This document shows, in pieces, positions 15,919 through 25,303 of a DNA stretch of 64,000 nucleotides. The stretch spans positions 1 through 64,000 of the forward strand of contig CAXQZM010000043.1 in the NCBI GenBank assembly GCA_964228455.1, given 5' to 3'. Source of the stretch: CAXQZM01 sp964228455. Its GTDB lineage: Bacteria > Pseudomonadota > Alphaproteobacteria > UBA7985. The notes under the pieces are model-generated. The model was given only the letters and a program-made list of their open reading frames with translations. It ran no database searches and was not told the origin of the DNA. The translations under genes were made by a program, and so were the position numbers. How positions within the stretch are numbered: the first letter of the stretch is position 1; the number at the start of each line of letters is the position of its first letter.

Positions 15919-16943
15919 GCTATCGCCCAATCCGCAGATTCTTTAATTACAGGGTCTTTGGATTCCTGTAGAGACTTTACTTTAGAGCAAATCCTATCCC
16001 AAGTAGAACGCTCTGCATTTCCAGAACAAATAAGCGCATTGCGGATCCAACGATGCCATTTTATTCTCTTGACTGGAGATCCAGAGAAGAATTTTCGAAA
16101 ATCCTCCTCGCTCATCGACAGGGCGTCAGATAAACTAAGATCTCTAATTCTTGACTGTAAAAACCGAGTTTCATGCGCTTCGCTAGCAAATTTATTCCAT
16201 GGACACACTGAGAGACAATCATCACATCCATAAATTCTATTTCCCATAGCCTTTCTGAATTCTTCAGGAATGGGGCCTTCGTGTTCTATACTGAGATAAG
16301 CTAAACACCTTCGCGCGTCTAAAGTGTATGGCGTTGGAAAGGCCTTGGTTGGACATACATCAAGACATCGGGTGCAAGAGCCACAGCCATCATCAGCTGC
16401 TTTATCTGGCTCAATAGAAAAATCAGTAAATATTTCAGCCAAAAAGAGCCATGACCCTTCATTACGATTGACCAAGTTGGTATGTTTTCCTTGCCATCCA
16501 ATCCCAGCTTGTTGAGCAATAGGCTTTTCCGCCACTGGAGCTGTATCAACAAAGACTTTTACTTGGCCTTTCGCCTCGTCTGCTAACCAACTAGCTAGGC
16601 GCTTTGCTGCTTTCTTGACTATGTCGTGATAGTCCCTGCCCCAAGCATAGGCACTTATGTTCGCAAGGTCCGCATCATTAACTCTATTCAACGGATTGCT
16701 CTGCGGAGCATAAGAGAAGCCAAGAGAAATAATTGATTTTACATCTGGCCAGAGTACCTGAGGATTCTGTCTCTCTGCTTGTCGCCGTTCCATCCAGCCC
16801 ATAGTCCCATGTTCACCCTGCTCAACAAAAGCTTGAAGTCGTCTTTGGTTGTGATCGGGCATGAACGGTCCTGTGAAACCGCAAGTGGCGAAGCCTTCGC
16901 GTAGCGCTCGCGCGCGGATTATTTCAGAATGGACGATAGGCAC
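15900..16943 (-). CDS. queG: Epoxyqueuosine reductase QueG
   Basis: Cobalamin and iron-sulfur enzyme that makes queuosine from epoxyqueuosine in tRNA, the last step of queuosine synthesis. 347 residues with a GTG start. Visible are the N-terminal region MGWMERRQAERQNP, DYHDIVKKAAKRLA, DTAPVAEKPIAQQAGIGWQGKH, and two 4Fe-4S cysteine sets, CGSCTRCLDVCP (from about residue 187) and CDDCLSVCPWN (from about 239). Overlaps glk tail to tail. Confidence 0.96.
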   Translation of the reverse strand: MPIVHSEIIRARALREGFATCGFTGPFMPDHNQRRLQAFVEQGEHGTMGWMERRQAERQNPQVLWPDVKSIISLGFSYAPQSNPLNRVNDADLANISAYAWGRDYHDIVKKAAKRLASWLADEAKGQVKVFVDTAPVAEKPIAQQAGIGWQGKHTNLVNRNEGSWLFLAEIFTDFSIEPDKAADDGCGSCTRCLDVCPTKAFPTPYTLDARRCLAYLSIEHEGPIPEEFRKAMGNRIYGCDDCLSVCPWNKFASEAHETRFLQSRIRDLSLSDALSMSEEDFRKFFSGSPVKRIKWHRWIRNALICSGNAERSTWDRICSKVKSLQESKDPVIKESADWAIAQHAET

Positions 16944-17023
16944 AGGCCCCTCATGGGGAAGGTAAGCGCGCGTGGCAAGCTTTGACCTTTGAGATACAAT
17001 TAAATACAGGTCTTTAACCTTTT

Positions 17024-17986
17024 ATGCAAACTAAACCTACCTTCTCTGTTGCGCCTATGATGGACTGGACTAACCGCCACTGCCGAGTTTTTCACCGTGC
17101 GCTAAATTCAAAAATTTGGCTTTATACGGAAATGGTCACAACCGGTGCTTTGCGACATGGTGATAAAGCGCGGCATCTAGATTTTTCAGCAGTAGAGCAT
17201 CCAGTGGCGTTGCAACTTGGAGGCTCTGAGGCGAATGAACTTGCATACGCCGCAGAACTTGGCGAGCAGTGGGGATATGATGAAATCAATCTGAACTGTG
17301 GCTGCCCCTCAGATCGCGTTCAATCTGGGCGGTTTGGCGCTTGTCTCATGGCCGAGCCCGAAACAGTTCGAGATGGTTGCAAGCAAATGATTAAATCTAC
17401 AAGTCTTCCGGTCACCGTAAAGTGTCGTATTGGCATTGATAACCAGGACAAAGAGGGGGATTTCAACAGATTTATTGATGTGGTGGCAGATAGCGGAGTC
17501 AATCACTTCATCGTTCATGCTCGTAAAGCCTGGCTAAGCGGCCTATCACCAAAAGAGAATCGCACAATCCCTCCTCTGGATTATGATAGGGTCGCTCGCC
17601 TCAAGGACCGACGTCCGGACTTGAAAATAATCCTTAATGGAGGATTAAAAAAGCTTGATCATTATCCGGGTTTAGATGGCATCATGATTGGGCGTGAGGC
17701 GTACTCTAATCCATGGATTTTATCAGATGGAACAAAGACTCGGCACGAAGTTGTAGCCAGCCTTTATCCATACATAGAGGAGCAGATTGAAGCGGGGGTC
17801 CCGCTTGGAGCAATCACGCGACACATGCTCGGGTTGTTTAATGGACTTCCGGGAGCGAGATCGTGGCGCCGCAGATTATCAGAAGAAGCATTCCGACCTA
17901 ATGCTTCTATTGGGGTGCTGAGCGAAGCGCTTCTGCTCGTAACTGAACCTGCCGATCAAGATACGGTAAAGCAAGCAAAAGCGTAG
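17024..17986 (+). CDS. dusA: tRNA-dihydrouridine synthase DusA
   Basis: FMN-dependent reduction of U20/U20a in tRNA D-loops. 320 residues: SVAPMMDWTNRHCRVFHR at the N-terminus, the LYTEMVTTGALRHGD segment, the catalytic NLNCGCPSDRVQSGRFGACLM block (residues 89-110, catalytic Cys in GACLM), TVKCRIGID, HARKAWLSGLSPKENR (DusA-type) and the FMN phosphate site GGLKK...GIMIGREAY. The last 80 bases overlap the MATE gene on the opposite strand. Confidence 0.95.
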   Translation: MQTKPTFSVAPMMDWTNRHCRVFHRALNSKIWLYTEMVTTGALRHGDKARHLDFSAVEHPVALQLGGSEANELAYAAELGEQWGYDEINLNCGCPSDRVQSGRFGACLMAEPETVRDGCKQMIKSTSLPVTVKCRIGIDNQDKEGDFNRFIDVVADSGVNHFIVHARKAWLSGLSPKENRTIPPLDYDRVARLKDRRPDLKIILNGGLKKLDHYPGLDGIMIGREAYSNPWILSDGTKTRHEVVASLYPYIEEQIEAGVPLGAITRHMLGLFNGLPGARSWRRRLSEEAFRPNASIGVLSEALLLVTEPADQDTVKQAKA

Positions 17987-19262
17987 ATGTGCGGCTGAAC
18001 ATGAAAATTACATAACCCCACCACAGACCAACCATTCCAAAAGCGGGCACCAGTCCAAAGTGTGATGACCCAACAAAAACAAGCGCAGAAAATAGCATTG
18101 AAACCATAAGGATGCGTGTTTGGGTGAGTCCGAAAAATACACCGTCCAGCTGATATGAAAGCACCCCGATTAAGGGAGATAAAGCACCAAAGAGCAGGAG
18201 AGATTGAGCTGCTTGGCGGATGGGTTCTTTGTTTGTTAGAGAATTAATGATTTGATCACCAAAAATGAAAAAACCTGCTGACCAGATAAGGGCTAAAATA
18301 ATGGCAGCCTCTGTCGTTAGACGTAGGGCTCGGCGATATGCCGTTACTGAGCCTGCCCCGTAAGCTGCGCCAGCTAGAGACTCTACTGCCATTGCAAAAC
18401 CGTCTAACCCAAAGGCTGCAATCTCATGAAATCGAAGAATGATGCCGTTAGCAGTTGCAAAAACCTCGTCGCGGAGGTTTCCCATCCTGAGCATGTAAAT
18501 AAAGGCCCCTTCAATAGCTAAAGACCTAATCATTAGGTCGGCGTTGGCGCTGAAAAGCGCCCGAAATCTTTCTGGATTAAACAGCCTACCATTGGCTACT
18601 TTCTTCAAACCACCAAGGCGCCAAACTAGAACTAAACTAGAAGCTAAAATGACGTATGTTGAAATGTTAGACGCGAGCGCAATTCCAGCTACGCCCCATC
18701 CAAGCTCAAAAGTGAATAGCATATTGAGAGCAATGTTCATTAAGTTTAGCGCCAGTTGAAGCACAAAAATCCAGCGCATCTCTTGAAGGCCCACTAGCCA
18801 ACCAAAGGTGACAAATAGCAACAGAGACGCCGGCGCACCCCAAACTCTAACCATGAAGAACTCTCTAGTTAAGTCCTGCTGAGATCCTTCGCGAATAGCA
18901 AAAATCCATTCTGCCAGCTGGAAGTATGGATCTTGGATTAGGAGACAAAAACCGCCTAAAATTAGCGCAATAATAGCTGCACGCTGATAAACGGCTGTCA
19001 ATTGAACGGCGTCTTCAGCTCCGTATGCCTGAGCGGAAAAGCCACCCGTTGATAAGCGCAAAAAGCCGAAGGTCCACATCATTACAAGGTATGCGGAAGC
19101 AGATAACGTAACCGCGGATGCGTGGATGGTGGTCTCTAGGTGGCCGGCGGCTAATAGATCAAAATATCCCACTAAAGGCTCAGAGACGTTCGAAAGAATT
19201 ATCGGAACAGCAAGAGCCCAAACTCTCCGCCTAGTAAGAAGGGCTGGAGAAACGGTGGTCAT
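17907..19262 (-). CDS. MATE-family efflux transporter (DinF-like)
   Basis: Multidrug and toxic-compound extrusion family, cation/drug antiporter of the inner membrane; substrate not predictable. 451 residues from MTTVSPALLTRRRVWALAVPIILSN; the longer frame to 19343 runs into the upstream ABC gene and lacks support. About twelve hydrophobic segments in two similar halves, with GYFDLLAAGHL (helix 1) and DGFAMAVESLAGAAYGAG (helix 7 region), typical of the DinF branch. It follows the Atm1-type gene after 25 bases, so may be in its transcript. The extensive convergent overlap with dusA is notable. Confidence 0.9.
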   Translation of the reverse strand: MTTVSPALLTRRRVWALAVPIILSNVSEPLVGYFDLLAAGHLETTIHASAVTLSASAYLVMMWTFGFLRLSTGGFSAQAYGAEDAVQLTAVYQRAAIIALILGGFCLLIQDPYFQLAEWIFAIREGSQQDLTREFFMVRVWGAPASLLLFVTFGWLVGLQEMRWIFVLQLALNLMNIALNMLFTFELGWGVAGIALASNISTYVILASSLVLVWRLGGLKKVANGRLFNPERFRALFSANADLMIRSLAIEGAFIYMLRMGNLRDEVFATANGIILRFHEIAAFGLDGFAMAVESLAGAAYGAGSVTAYRRALRLTTEAAIILALIWSAGFFIFGDQIINSLTNKEPIRQAAQSLLLFGALSPLIGVLSYQLDGVFFGLTQTRILMVSMLFSALVFVGSSHFGLVPAFGMVGLWWGYVIFMFSRTSTLLLALPYLDRQVQLRAEALRSAPQ

Positions 19263-19287
19263 AGAGGTTTTATTCTGGTCTTTTGCA

Positions 19288-21159
19288 TTATTCTTGAGCT
19301 TGAAGATCCCACATGTGTGCATAAACTCCATTCGATATGGCAAGAAGTTGTTCGTGTGTGCCGCGTTCCTCTATTACCCCATCAACCAAAACAATTATTT
19401 CATCAGCATTTACTACTGTTGATAGCCTGTGGGCGATAACTAAGGTTGTTCGATCAGCGCTTATTTCTTCCAGGTTAGATTGGATGGCGCTCTCGGTTTC
19501 CGTATCGAGTGCAGAAGTTGCTTCATCAAAAAGCATAATTTTTGGATTTTTTAAGATAGTCCGAGCGATTGAAACTCGCTGGCGCTCTCCCCCAGATAAT
19601 TTAAGGCCACGTTCACCAACTCTCGTGTCATAGCCTTGGGGCAAGTCAGCTATAAAGTTGTGGACCCGAGCAAGCTTAGCAGCGTTTTCTACGTCCTTGC
19701 GACTTGCTCCTGGCCGTCCATAGGCGATGTTATAAAATATGCTATCGTTAAACAGAACTGTGTCTTGAGGGACGATACCAATTTGTTCGCGTAAGCTTTC
19801 CTGGGCTACGGAACGGATTTCTTGACCATCTATTTCTACAACGCCAGCTTGTGCATCATAAAACCGGAATAGTAGGCGCCCAATTGTTGACTTACCAGAG
19901 CCAGAAGGCCCAACGATTGCAGTGGTTTGTCCCGCAGCCACTTTGAAGTCGACGCCGCGCAATATCTTTCGGTCTTCATTGTATGAAAAATGGATGTTTT
20001 TGAAAGCAATCTCTGCGCCCTTTATATTCAGAGGAGGCGCAGAATCTAGGTCTTTTACCTCTTGGTTAACCTCTAGAATGTTGAACATATACTCCATGTC
20101 GACCAAAGCCTGCCGGATCTCACGATAGGCAAATCCAAGAAAGTTAAGCGGCAAATATAACTGAAGCATGAAAGCGTTTATCATTACGAAGCTTCCAACC
20201 GTGAAACCTCCTGGAATGTCTTGTTCGGCAACAACTTGCGAAGCGGCCATCCACATCAAAATGACCATCCCAAAAGATATTATGATTCCCTGGCCGATAT
20301 TTAAAGCAGTTAGCGAGAATTGGCTTTTGATGGCCGCAGATTGATAACCCTTCAAGGCCTGATCATATCTGCTAGCTTCATGCTGCTCATTAGAGAAATA
20401 CTTAACCGTTTCAAAATTTAGTAGAGAATCAATAGCTTTAGTATTTGCCGCTTCATCGGTCTGGTTCATCTCTTTTCTAAATTTGATACGCCACTCAGTG
20501 ACCATAATGGTGTAGACAATATATCCTATTAGGGTGGTGAAAGTCACAACCGCGTAGAGCCAACCAAAAACAACAAGGAAGTATGCACAAACCAACAGTA
20601 TTTCAAAAAAAGTTGGTACGAAATTTAAAAGCATAAATCGGAGCAGGAACTCAATCCCTTTAGATCCTCGATTTATAGCAGTGGTTAATCCGCCAGTCTG
20701 GCGGTTGAGATGAAACCTTATAGAAAGGCCATGGAGGTGCTTGAAGGTCTGCAAGGCAAGAGTTCGGATCGCATGCTGTCCAGGAACTATGAAAAGACCG
20801 TCTCGCAACTCACCAAAAGCCTGAGTAAATAGTCGCGCTGCTCCATACGCCAGTATTAACCCAAGCGGGACAGCAATCGCTATAACTTCTTGGTCGCTTA
20901 AATCGTTACCTTTCGGAGTGAGCGCGTCTACGGACATGCCAAGAACAATTGGCACAAGCATGTTCACAAGGCGGGAGGCTAAAAGAAATCCTAAAGCGCC
21001 GATTACCAGCATTCGAATGTGCCAGACGGGAGGCCACAAATACGGTAAAAATCTGCGAAAAGTTTCGCCGAGCTTATTCTCAACTGGTTTCAGGTCAATA
21101 GACCCAGCGGCCTCTCTTGCAGCACGCTGTTCCTGTCTGGTCTCTGTAGAAGTTATCAT
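19288..21159 (-). CDS. Atm1/HMT-type ABC exporter (fused membrane and ATPase domains)
   Basis: Half-transporter of the Atm1/ABCB7 type, which in bacteria exports glutathione-linked metals or thiols. 623 residues: N-terminal cytoplasmic arm, six membrane helices (about 45-340) with the family segments NRGSKGIEFLLRFMLLNFVPT and TDEAANTKAIDSLLNFETVKYF, then the nucleotide-binding domain with Walker A GPSGSGKS (about 417), signature LSGGERQR (about 521) and Walker B IMLFDEATSALD. It probably works as a homodimer. Confidence 0.9.
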   Translation of the reverse strand: MITSTETRQEQRAAREAAGSIDLKPVENKLGETFRRFLPYLWPPVWHIRMLVIGALGFLLASRLVNMLVPIVLGMSVDALTPKGNDLSDQEVIAIAVPLGLILAYGAARLFTQAFGELRDGLFIVPGQHAIRTLALQTFKHLHGLSIRFHLNRQTGGLTTAINRGSKGIEFLLRFMLLNFVPTFFEILLVCAYFLVVFGWLYAVVTFTTLIGYIVYTIMVTEWRIKFRKEMNQTDEAANTKAIDSLLNFETVKYFSNEQHEASRYDQALKGYQSAAIKSQFSLTALNIGQGIIISFGMVILMWMAASQVVAEQDIPGGFTVGSFVMINAFMLQLYLPLNFLGFAYREIRQALVDMEYMFNILEVNQEVKDLDSAPPLNIKGAEIAFKNIHFSYNEDRKILRGVDFKVAAGQTTAIVGPSGSGKSTIGRLLFRFYDAQAGVVEIDGQEIRSVAQESLREQIGIVPQDTVLFNDSIFYNIAYGRPGASRKDVENAAKLARVHNFIADLPQGYDTRVGERGLKLSGGERQRVSIARTILKNPKIMLFDEATSALDTETESAIQSNLEEISADRTTLVIAHRLSTVVNADEIIVLVDGVIEERGTHEQLLAISNGVYAHMWDLQAQE

Positions 21160-21200
21160 AAAACCCTATTTGGTTCCAGAAGAGCAGAGATCAAAGAGCA

Positions 21201-21227
21201 AAAACAAAAAAGGGCCCAATGGGCCCT
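21201..21227 (-). terminator. Intrinsic terminator downstream of rpmB
   Basis: On the minus strand a perfect 7-bp stem AGGGCCC/GGGCCCT with a 3-base loop (21211-21227) is followed by a T-rich run (complement of 21201-21211). It lies 22 bases after the rpmB stop and before the Atm1-type gene, so it should insulate the two. Confidence 0.9.
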
Positions 21228-21248
21228 AGATTATGTATGGTCAAAGAC

Positions 21249-21530
21249 TTAGGCTTCAGCTGATATCATGCGGCGCTTAAGCTTTTGTAGGTTCGGGCCC
21301 AACTTTATATCTGGTGTGCCCATAAGGAAGGCATCTAAGCCGCCCTTCTTTTCAATCGTGCGGATACCACGAGTGGAAAGGCGCAATTTAACAGTCTCAC
21401 CCAAGATATCAGAAAGAAAGCTTGTACGCTGCATATTAGGCAACCAGCGGCGACGTGAACGATTGTTTGCGTGTGAAACGTTGTTTCCAGTTTGGACTCC
21501 GCGTCCTGTTACTTCGCAACGGCGAGACAT
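21249..21530 (-). CDS. rpmB: 50S ribosomal protein L28
   Basis: 93-residue ribosomal protein with the L28 opening MSRRCEVTGRGVQTGNNVSHANN, RRRWLPNMQ, and VKLRLSTRGIRTIEKKGGLDAFL. Length and motifs are typical of Alphaproteobacteria. Single-gene transcript ending at the hairpin just downstream. Confidence 0.98.
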   Translation of the reverse strand: MSRRCEVTGRGVQTGNNVSHANNRSRRRWLPNMQRTSFLSDILGETVKLRLSTRGIRTIEKKGGLDAFLMGTPDIKLGPNLQKLKRRMISAEA

Positions 21531-21623
21531 GGCTCTAACCCTTTAAATTCAGATTCGTTATATCAAGAGCGGCGGCGTTAGCTGCTGGCGCATTAATGGT
21601 CAAGGCGTAAAGCGTTGCAGCTG

Positions 21624-22502
21624 TTAAAATGCACCCAAGCACCACCCAAGAATCGCTTTTTGAGCATGCAGACGATTTTCTGCTTCATCGAATACCACCG
21701 ACTGAGGGCCATCTATCACTTCAGCTGTAACCTCCTCGTCTCGATGAGCTGGAAGACAATGCATAAATATAGCGTCATGAGAGGCAAGTGACATTAAATT
21801 ACGGTTGACTTGGTATGGCCGGAGAAGATTGTGTCGAGATTCACCGTCCTTGTCGCCCATGGATACCCAGGTATCGGCGATAATAGCTTTTGCTTCTGCA
21901 GCAGCCTTGTATGGGTCTCGCGTTAGCGTTACATTTTCATTCATGAAATCAGAACTGGGCTTTAGTTCTTCTGGTGTAGCCACTGTCAAACTAAAATCAA
22001 ATTTTTGAGCGGCCTCCATCAAAGAATGAGCCATGTTGTTACCGTCTCCTAGGTAGGCTAACTTTTGACGCTTTATTGGCCCTCGATGCTCTTCAAATGT
22101 CAGAACATCTGCCATAACCTGACAAGGATGACTTCGATCGGTTAAGCCATTAATTACGGGAACAGTTGCTTGTTGAGCCAGCTCCGTAAGCACCTCATGC
22201 CCGAAGGTTCGAATCATAATTGCATCGCAATAACGAGATAAAACTTTTGCAGTATCAGAGACGGTTTCGCCACGACCCATTTGCATGTCCGAGGACGACA
22301 AAATTATAGCTTCTCCTCCTAACTGCTGGACTGCTCGTTCGAAAGACACCCGCGTGCGCGTCGAAGATTTTTCAAAAATCATAGCCAACGCCTTACCTTT
22401 GAGAGGTAAACTATCGTGGCCAGATTTCCAAAGCTTAGCCTGCTCAATAATACGCGCGAGCTCGTGGGCTGGGATATCAGATAAGTCGAGAAAATGCTTC
22501 AT
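21624..22502 (-). CDS. argF: Ornithine carbamoyltransferase ArgF
   Basis: Makes citrulline from ornithine and carbamoyl phosphate. 292 residues from MKHFLDLSDI; an alternative ATG three codons earlier is less typical. Carbamoyl-phosphate loop SSTRTR, HPCQ, the ornithine-binding DTWVSMGDK and the HCLPAHR motif are all present. In many Alphaproteobacteria argF sits next to argD; here argD is at the other end of the window, about 41 kb away. Confidence 0.97.
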   Translation of the reverse strand: MKHFLDLSDIPAHELARIIEQAKLWKSGHDSLPLKGKALAMIFEKSSTRTRVSFERAVQQLGGEAIILSSSDMQMGRGETVSDTAKVLSRYCDAIMIRTFGHEVLTELAQQATVPVINGLTDRSHPCQVMADVLTFEEHRGPIKRQKLAYLGDGNNMAHSLMEAAQKFDFSLTVATPEELKPSSDFMNENVTLTRDPYKAAAEAKAIIADTWVSMGDKDGESRHNLLRPYQVNRNLMSLASHDAIFMHCLPAHRDEEVTAEVIDGPQSVVFDEAENRLHAQKAILGWCLGAF

Positions 22503-22658
22503 AAGAAGCACCGCCTACTGACTCCGATTCACTTTTTTTGCAACAGGGATTGTTTTTGGCATAACTGTAAAGAGGCCGAGGAGGGCCAAGTTTAGTATAA
22601 ACAAAATCTAATGCTAACCGATACATTTTATTCTATAAATAACGTTGGGAGAAATTAA

Positions 22659-23282
22659 GTGACTGGAAAACTCCAAACAGTATACAAAGCAAATAGCACT
22701 GAGGCACAAAAGCTTGCTTATGACGAATGGGCAGGTGAGTACGAGCGAGACTTGCTTTCTCAGGGGTATACTTTGCCAAGCCAGTGTGCCACGCTTTTTG
22801 CCGCATTTGTTTCTGAGCGTAGAGGGCCTTTTCTTGATGCGGGCTGTGGCACCGGAATGCAATTAGAGCCCCTCCATATGGCTGGATTTAGAGGGTTTAC
22901 CGGCATTGACTTATCGATGGGCATGCTATCGATCGCTCGCCGCAAGGGAATGCACGATGAGCTTTTCCAGGCGACCATGGGAGAGAGACTGCCTTTTGAA
23001 GACAGTCAATTTAATGCAACGCTTACCTGTGGAGCCATCACTCAGGGGCACGCACCGGCCAAGAGTTTTGATGAATTAATACGGGTTACTAAGTCTGGCG
23101 GTCTGATTGTTTTCACGCTGCGCTGCGACGACGGTATCAACCACTCGTATGCGGACCGCTTGAGTGAACTCCTACACGAAGGTTGCTGGAGAGTGATTTA
23201 TGAATCGACTCCGAGGATAACCTTTCCGTTGGGAGAAGAAACACATATTCAGCACAAGGGATGGGTATTTGAGGTCGTTTAG
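22659..23282 (+). CDS. Class I SAM-dependent methyltransferase
   Basis: 207 residues with a GTG start and a GGGAGA ribosome-binding site. SAM-binding motif I is FLDAGCGTGMQ (about residues 58-68), motif II GIDLSMGML, and a post-motif LPFEDSQFNATLTCGAI. The N-terminal AYDEWAGEYERDLLSQGY segment resembles methyltransferases of the WBSCR27/UbiE-like group. The substrate cannot be read from the sequence. Its neighbours (argF divergent, taurine-type transporter downstream) give no clear hint. Confidence 0.82.
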   Translation: MTGKLQTVYKANSTEAQKLAYDEWAGEYERDLLSQGYTLPSQCATLFAAFVSERRGPFLDAGCGTGMQLEPLHMAGFRGFTGIDLSMGMLSIARRKGMHDELFQATMGERLPFEDSQFNATLTCGAITQGHAPAKSFDELIRVTKSGGLIVFTLRCDDGINHSYADRLSELLHEGCWRVIYESTPRITFPLGEETHIQHKGWVFEVV

Positions 23283-23381
23283 GGACCATTTGTATTACTA
23301 TTTCCAAAAATATCCATGGCTTTGCTGGACTCGTTAAATCGGACGTGTAACAGGAACGGTTGCTCACGGTGGAGGAGAGAT

Positions 23382-23448
23382 AGCTTAAGCTGCTACCCTG
23401 AGTTAATCTGATGTGAGGAAGTCTCACACCCTTATTTTTAGAGGAGGT
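23382..23448 (+). promoter_or_regulatory. Leader of the taurine-type binding-protein gene: palindrome, hairpin and strong RBS
   Basis: Upstream of the binding-protein gene lie a perfect 10-bp palindrome AGCTTAAGCT (23382-23391), a hairpin TGTGAG/CTCACA with a 5-base loop (23412-23428) and a near-perfect Shine-Dalgarno GAGGAGGT (23441-23448), nine bases before the ATG. The strong site fits an abundant periplasmic protein. The palindrome may be an operator; the hairpin could shape mRNA stability. No known riboswitch is recognisable by eye. Confidence 0.4.
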
Positions 23449-23457
23449 CTTTAGACC

Positions 23458-24402
23458 ATGAAAAAATTTGCATTTGCAGCGTCTACTCTGGCGCTTTCAA
23501 CTGGCATCGCTGCCGCAGACGTAAACGTTGCTTTCTTTCTTGAATGGGCAACTCCAAACCAGATCGCTAAAGTAGAAAAAGCTTATGATGATGCGATGGG
23601 TACAGATATTAACTGGACTAACTTCAACACTGGTGTTGGGATGTCTGAAGCCATGATTGCTGGCGAGATCGACATCTCTTATTCTCAAGGCTTAGCTCCC
23701 TTTGTAAGCGCGGTCGCTTCAGGTGCGCCATTAAAGATGGTTTCAATTGCTGTAGAATATCCACCTAACAAGTGCTTCGTAGCTGACTCTCTAGGGATCA
23801 CAGCAGACAATGCCGCAGATCTAGAGGGCATGACTGTAGCCGTTCCTTTGAACACTATGGCCGATTTTTCTTTCCGTAAGCAAATGACAGCACTTGGTGT
23901 AGACATTGATGAAATTAATGTTGTTGACCAAGATCCTGCATCTGGTGCTGTTGCACTTGCCGAAGGAGCTGTTGCTATGGCTTGTATTTTCGGTGGTGCA
24001 TCGTCTGCTAAAGCTGATGAAGTAGGAACAGCACTAATGGACAATGCGGCACTAGCAGCTGCTGGCATCCAAGCGTTTGATGTTGTGTCTGTCACAGAAT
24101 CTTTCGCTGCAGAAAACCCAGATCTAGTGCGTGAGTTCTTAGCTGTAACAGATGCAGCTAATGCTTCGTTTACAGGTTCAGATTCTCAAATGGCCATTAT
24201 TGCGGCTGACGCCGGCATGGACGTGGAAACCACAAAAGCTCAAATGTCGGAGTTCGTATTCCCTTCAACTGAGGCTCAGTTAACTAATTATTTCGGACCT
24301 GATGGAACAGCGGCAGCGGCAGCAGCATCTCTTGGGTTAGTATTCGGTGCAGACGATGCAGCACTGCTTGCATCAACTATCGACGGCTCTTTCTTAGAGT
24401 AG
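23458..24402 (+). CDS. Periplasmic substrate-binding protein of a taurine-type (NitT/TauT) ABC transporter
   Basis: 314 residues. A signal peptide of about 20 residues ends at AAA before DVNVAFF. The mature part matches TauA-like proteins: DISYSQGLAPFVSAVASGAPL, NKCFVADSLGI, the LEGMTVAVPLNT segment and GAVAMACIFGGASS. It should bind taurine or a related sulfonate or small organic acid in the periplasm and hand it to the two genes downstream. An intrinsic terminator follows it, likely giving more binding protein than membrane parts. The protein is unusually acidic and alanine-rich, as in many marine periplasmic proteins. Confidence 0.85.
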   Translation: MKKFAFAASTLALSTGIAAADVNVAFFLEWATPNQIAKVEKAYDDAMGTDINWTNFNTGVGMSEAMIAGEIDISYSQGLAPFVSAVASGAPLKMVSIAVEYPPNKCFVADSLGITADNAADLEGMTVAVPLNTMADFSFRKQMTALGVDIDEINVVDQDPASGAVALAEGAVAMACIFGGASSAKADEVGTALMDNAALAAAGIQAFDVVSVTESFAAENPDLVREFLAVTDAANASFTGSDSQMAIIAADAGMDVETTKAQMSEFVFPSTEAQLTNYFGPDGTAAAAAASLGLVFGADDAALLASTIDGSFLE

Positions 24403-24435
24403 ACTGATCACAAAATGGCTCTTTCGTGAGCAGTG

Positions 24436-24466
24436 AGGCAGGCTCTTCAGGGGGCCTGCCTTTTTT
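24436..24466 (+). terminator. Intrinsic terminator or attenuator inside the ABC transporter operon
   Basis: AGGCAGGC (24436-24443) pairs perfectly with GCCTGCCT (24454-24461) around a 10-base loop, followed by six T (24461-24466). It lies 33 bases after the binding-protein stop and before the ATPase gene, the usual place for a partial terminator that lowers expression of downstream transporter genes. Confidence 0.88.
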
Positions 24467-24501
24467 CTAATTGTTTTAACGTTTTTCGCTGGGTTCTGTT
24501 T

Positions 24502-25299
24502 ATGGCTGACTTGCTGGTCCAAGATCTCAATATGACCTTCACCAATCCTCAGACGGGGGCAGCGGTCGAGGCCTTAAAGAACGTTAATTTTACCCTAAAA
24601 AAGGGTGAGTTACTCTCAGTTTTAGGCCCGTCTGGATGTGGGAAGACAACCTTACTCAATTTAATTGCTGGATTTATAAATCCAACAAGCGGCGGTTTAA
24701 GCCTGGGACAGTCATCCATAAAGGGGCCAGGTGTTGAGAGAGGGATGGTGTTCCAACAGGGAGCTTTATTCGAGTGGCTTTCTGTAGCGCGCAATGTGGA
24801 TTTTGGTCTTAGGCAAAAGGGAATAAGCCCAGAGGAGTCCGAGTCCTTAGTTGAGAAATGGCTAGATATCGTTGGCCTTCAAGGGTTTGGGGATACGCCA
24901 ACATATCAGCTTTCCGGTGGAATGCAGCAGCGCGTGGCATTGGCCCGCTGCTTGGTAAATGATCCGGACCTTATTTTGATGGATGAGCCTTTAGGCGCTC
25001 TGGATGCGCTAACTCGCGAAAAGATGCAGTCTCTAGTGCTTGAGCTGTGGAAAGAGACGGGTAAGACAATTATGATAATTACCCATTCGGTTGAAGAGGC
25101 CTTACTCTTGGGTGAGCGTTTATTTGTAATGGCTCCACGGCCCGGTCGTCTTCACAAGGAATATAATCTTCCGTTTGCTGAGATGGGACTGAAACAATCA
25201 TTGCGCGAGGTAAAGCAAGACCCTCAATTCAATGACGTTCGCGAGGAGATTCTTTCCATGATCTGGGATATGGAAGAAGAGATTATGGGGAAGGTTTAG
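24502..25299 (+). CDS. ABC transporter ATPase, nitrate/sulfonate/taurine type
   Basis: Energises import by the neighbouring permease. 265 residues from the ATG of MADLLVQDLNMTF; the longer frame would start inside the terminator hairpin and is rejected. Walker A GPSGCGKT, Q-loop MVFQQGALFEWLS, signature LSGGMQQRVALARCL, Walker B LILMDEPLGALD and the H-loop ITHSVEEA are intact, all typical of TauB/SsuB. It follows the binding-protein gene and precedes the permease by four bases. Confidence 0.93.
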   Translation: MADLLVQDLNMTFTNPQTGAAVEALKNVNFTLKKGELLSVLGPSGCGKTTLLNLIAGFINPTSGGLSLGQSSIKGPGVERGMVFQQGALFEWLSVARNVDFGLRQKGISPEESESLVEKWLDIVGLQGFGDTPTYQLSGGMQQRVALARCLVNDPDLILMDEPLGALDALTREKMQSLVLELWKETGKTIMIITHSVEEALLLGERLFVMAPRPGRLHKEYNLPFAEMGLKQSLREVKQDPQFNDVREEILSMIWDMEEEIMGKV

Positions 25300-25303
25300 T
25301 TAA

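Noticed and set aside
22614..22862. 82-codon minus-strand frame across the methyltransferase start
   Set aside because: It is antisense to the SAM-binding methyltransferase coding sequence and has no family signature.
23283..23457. Riboswitch in the leader of the taurine-type binding-protein gene
   Set aside because: No SAM, glycine, cobalamin or TPP consensus can be recognised by eye; only a small hairpin and a palindrome are present.
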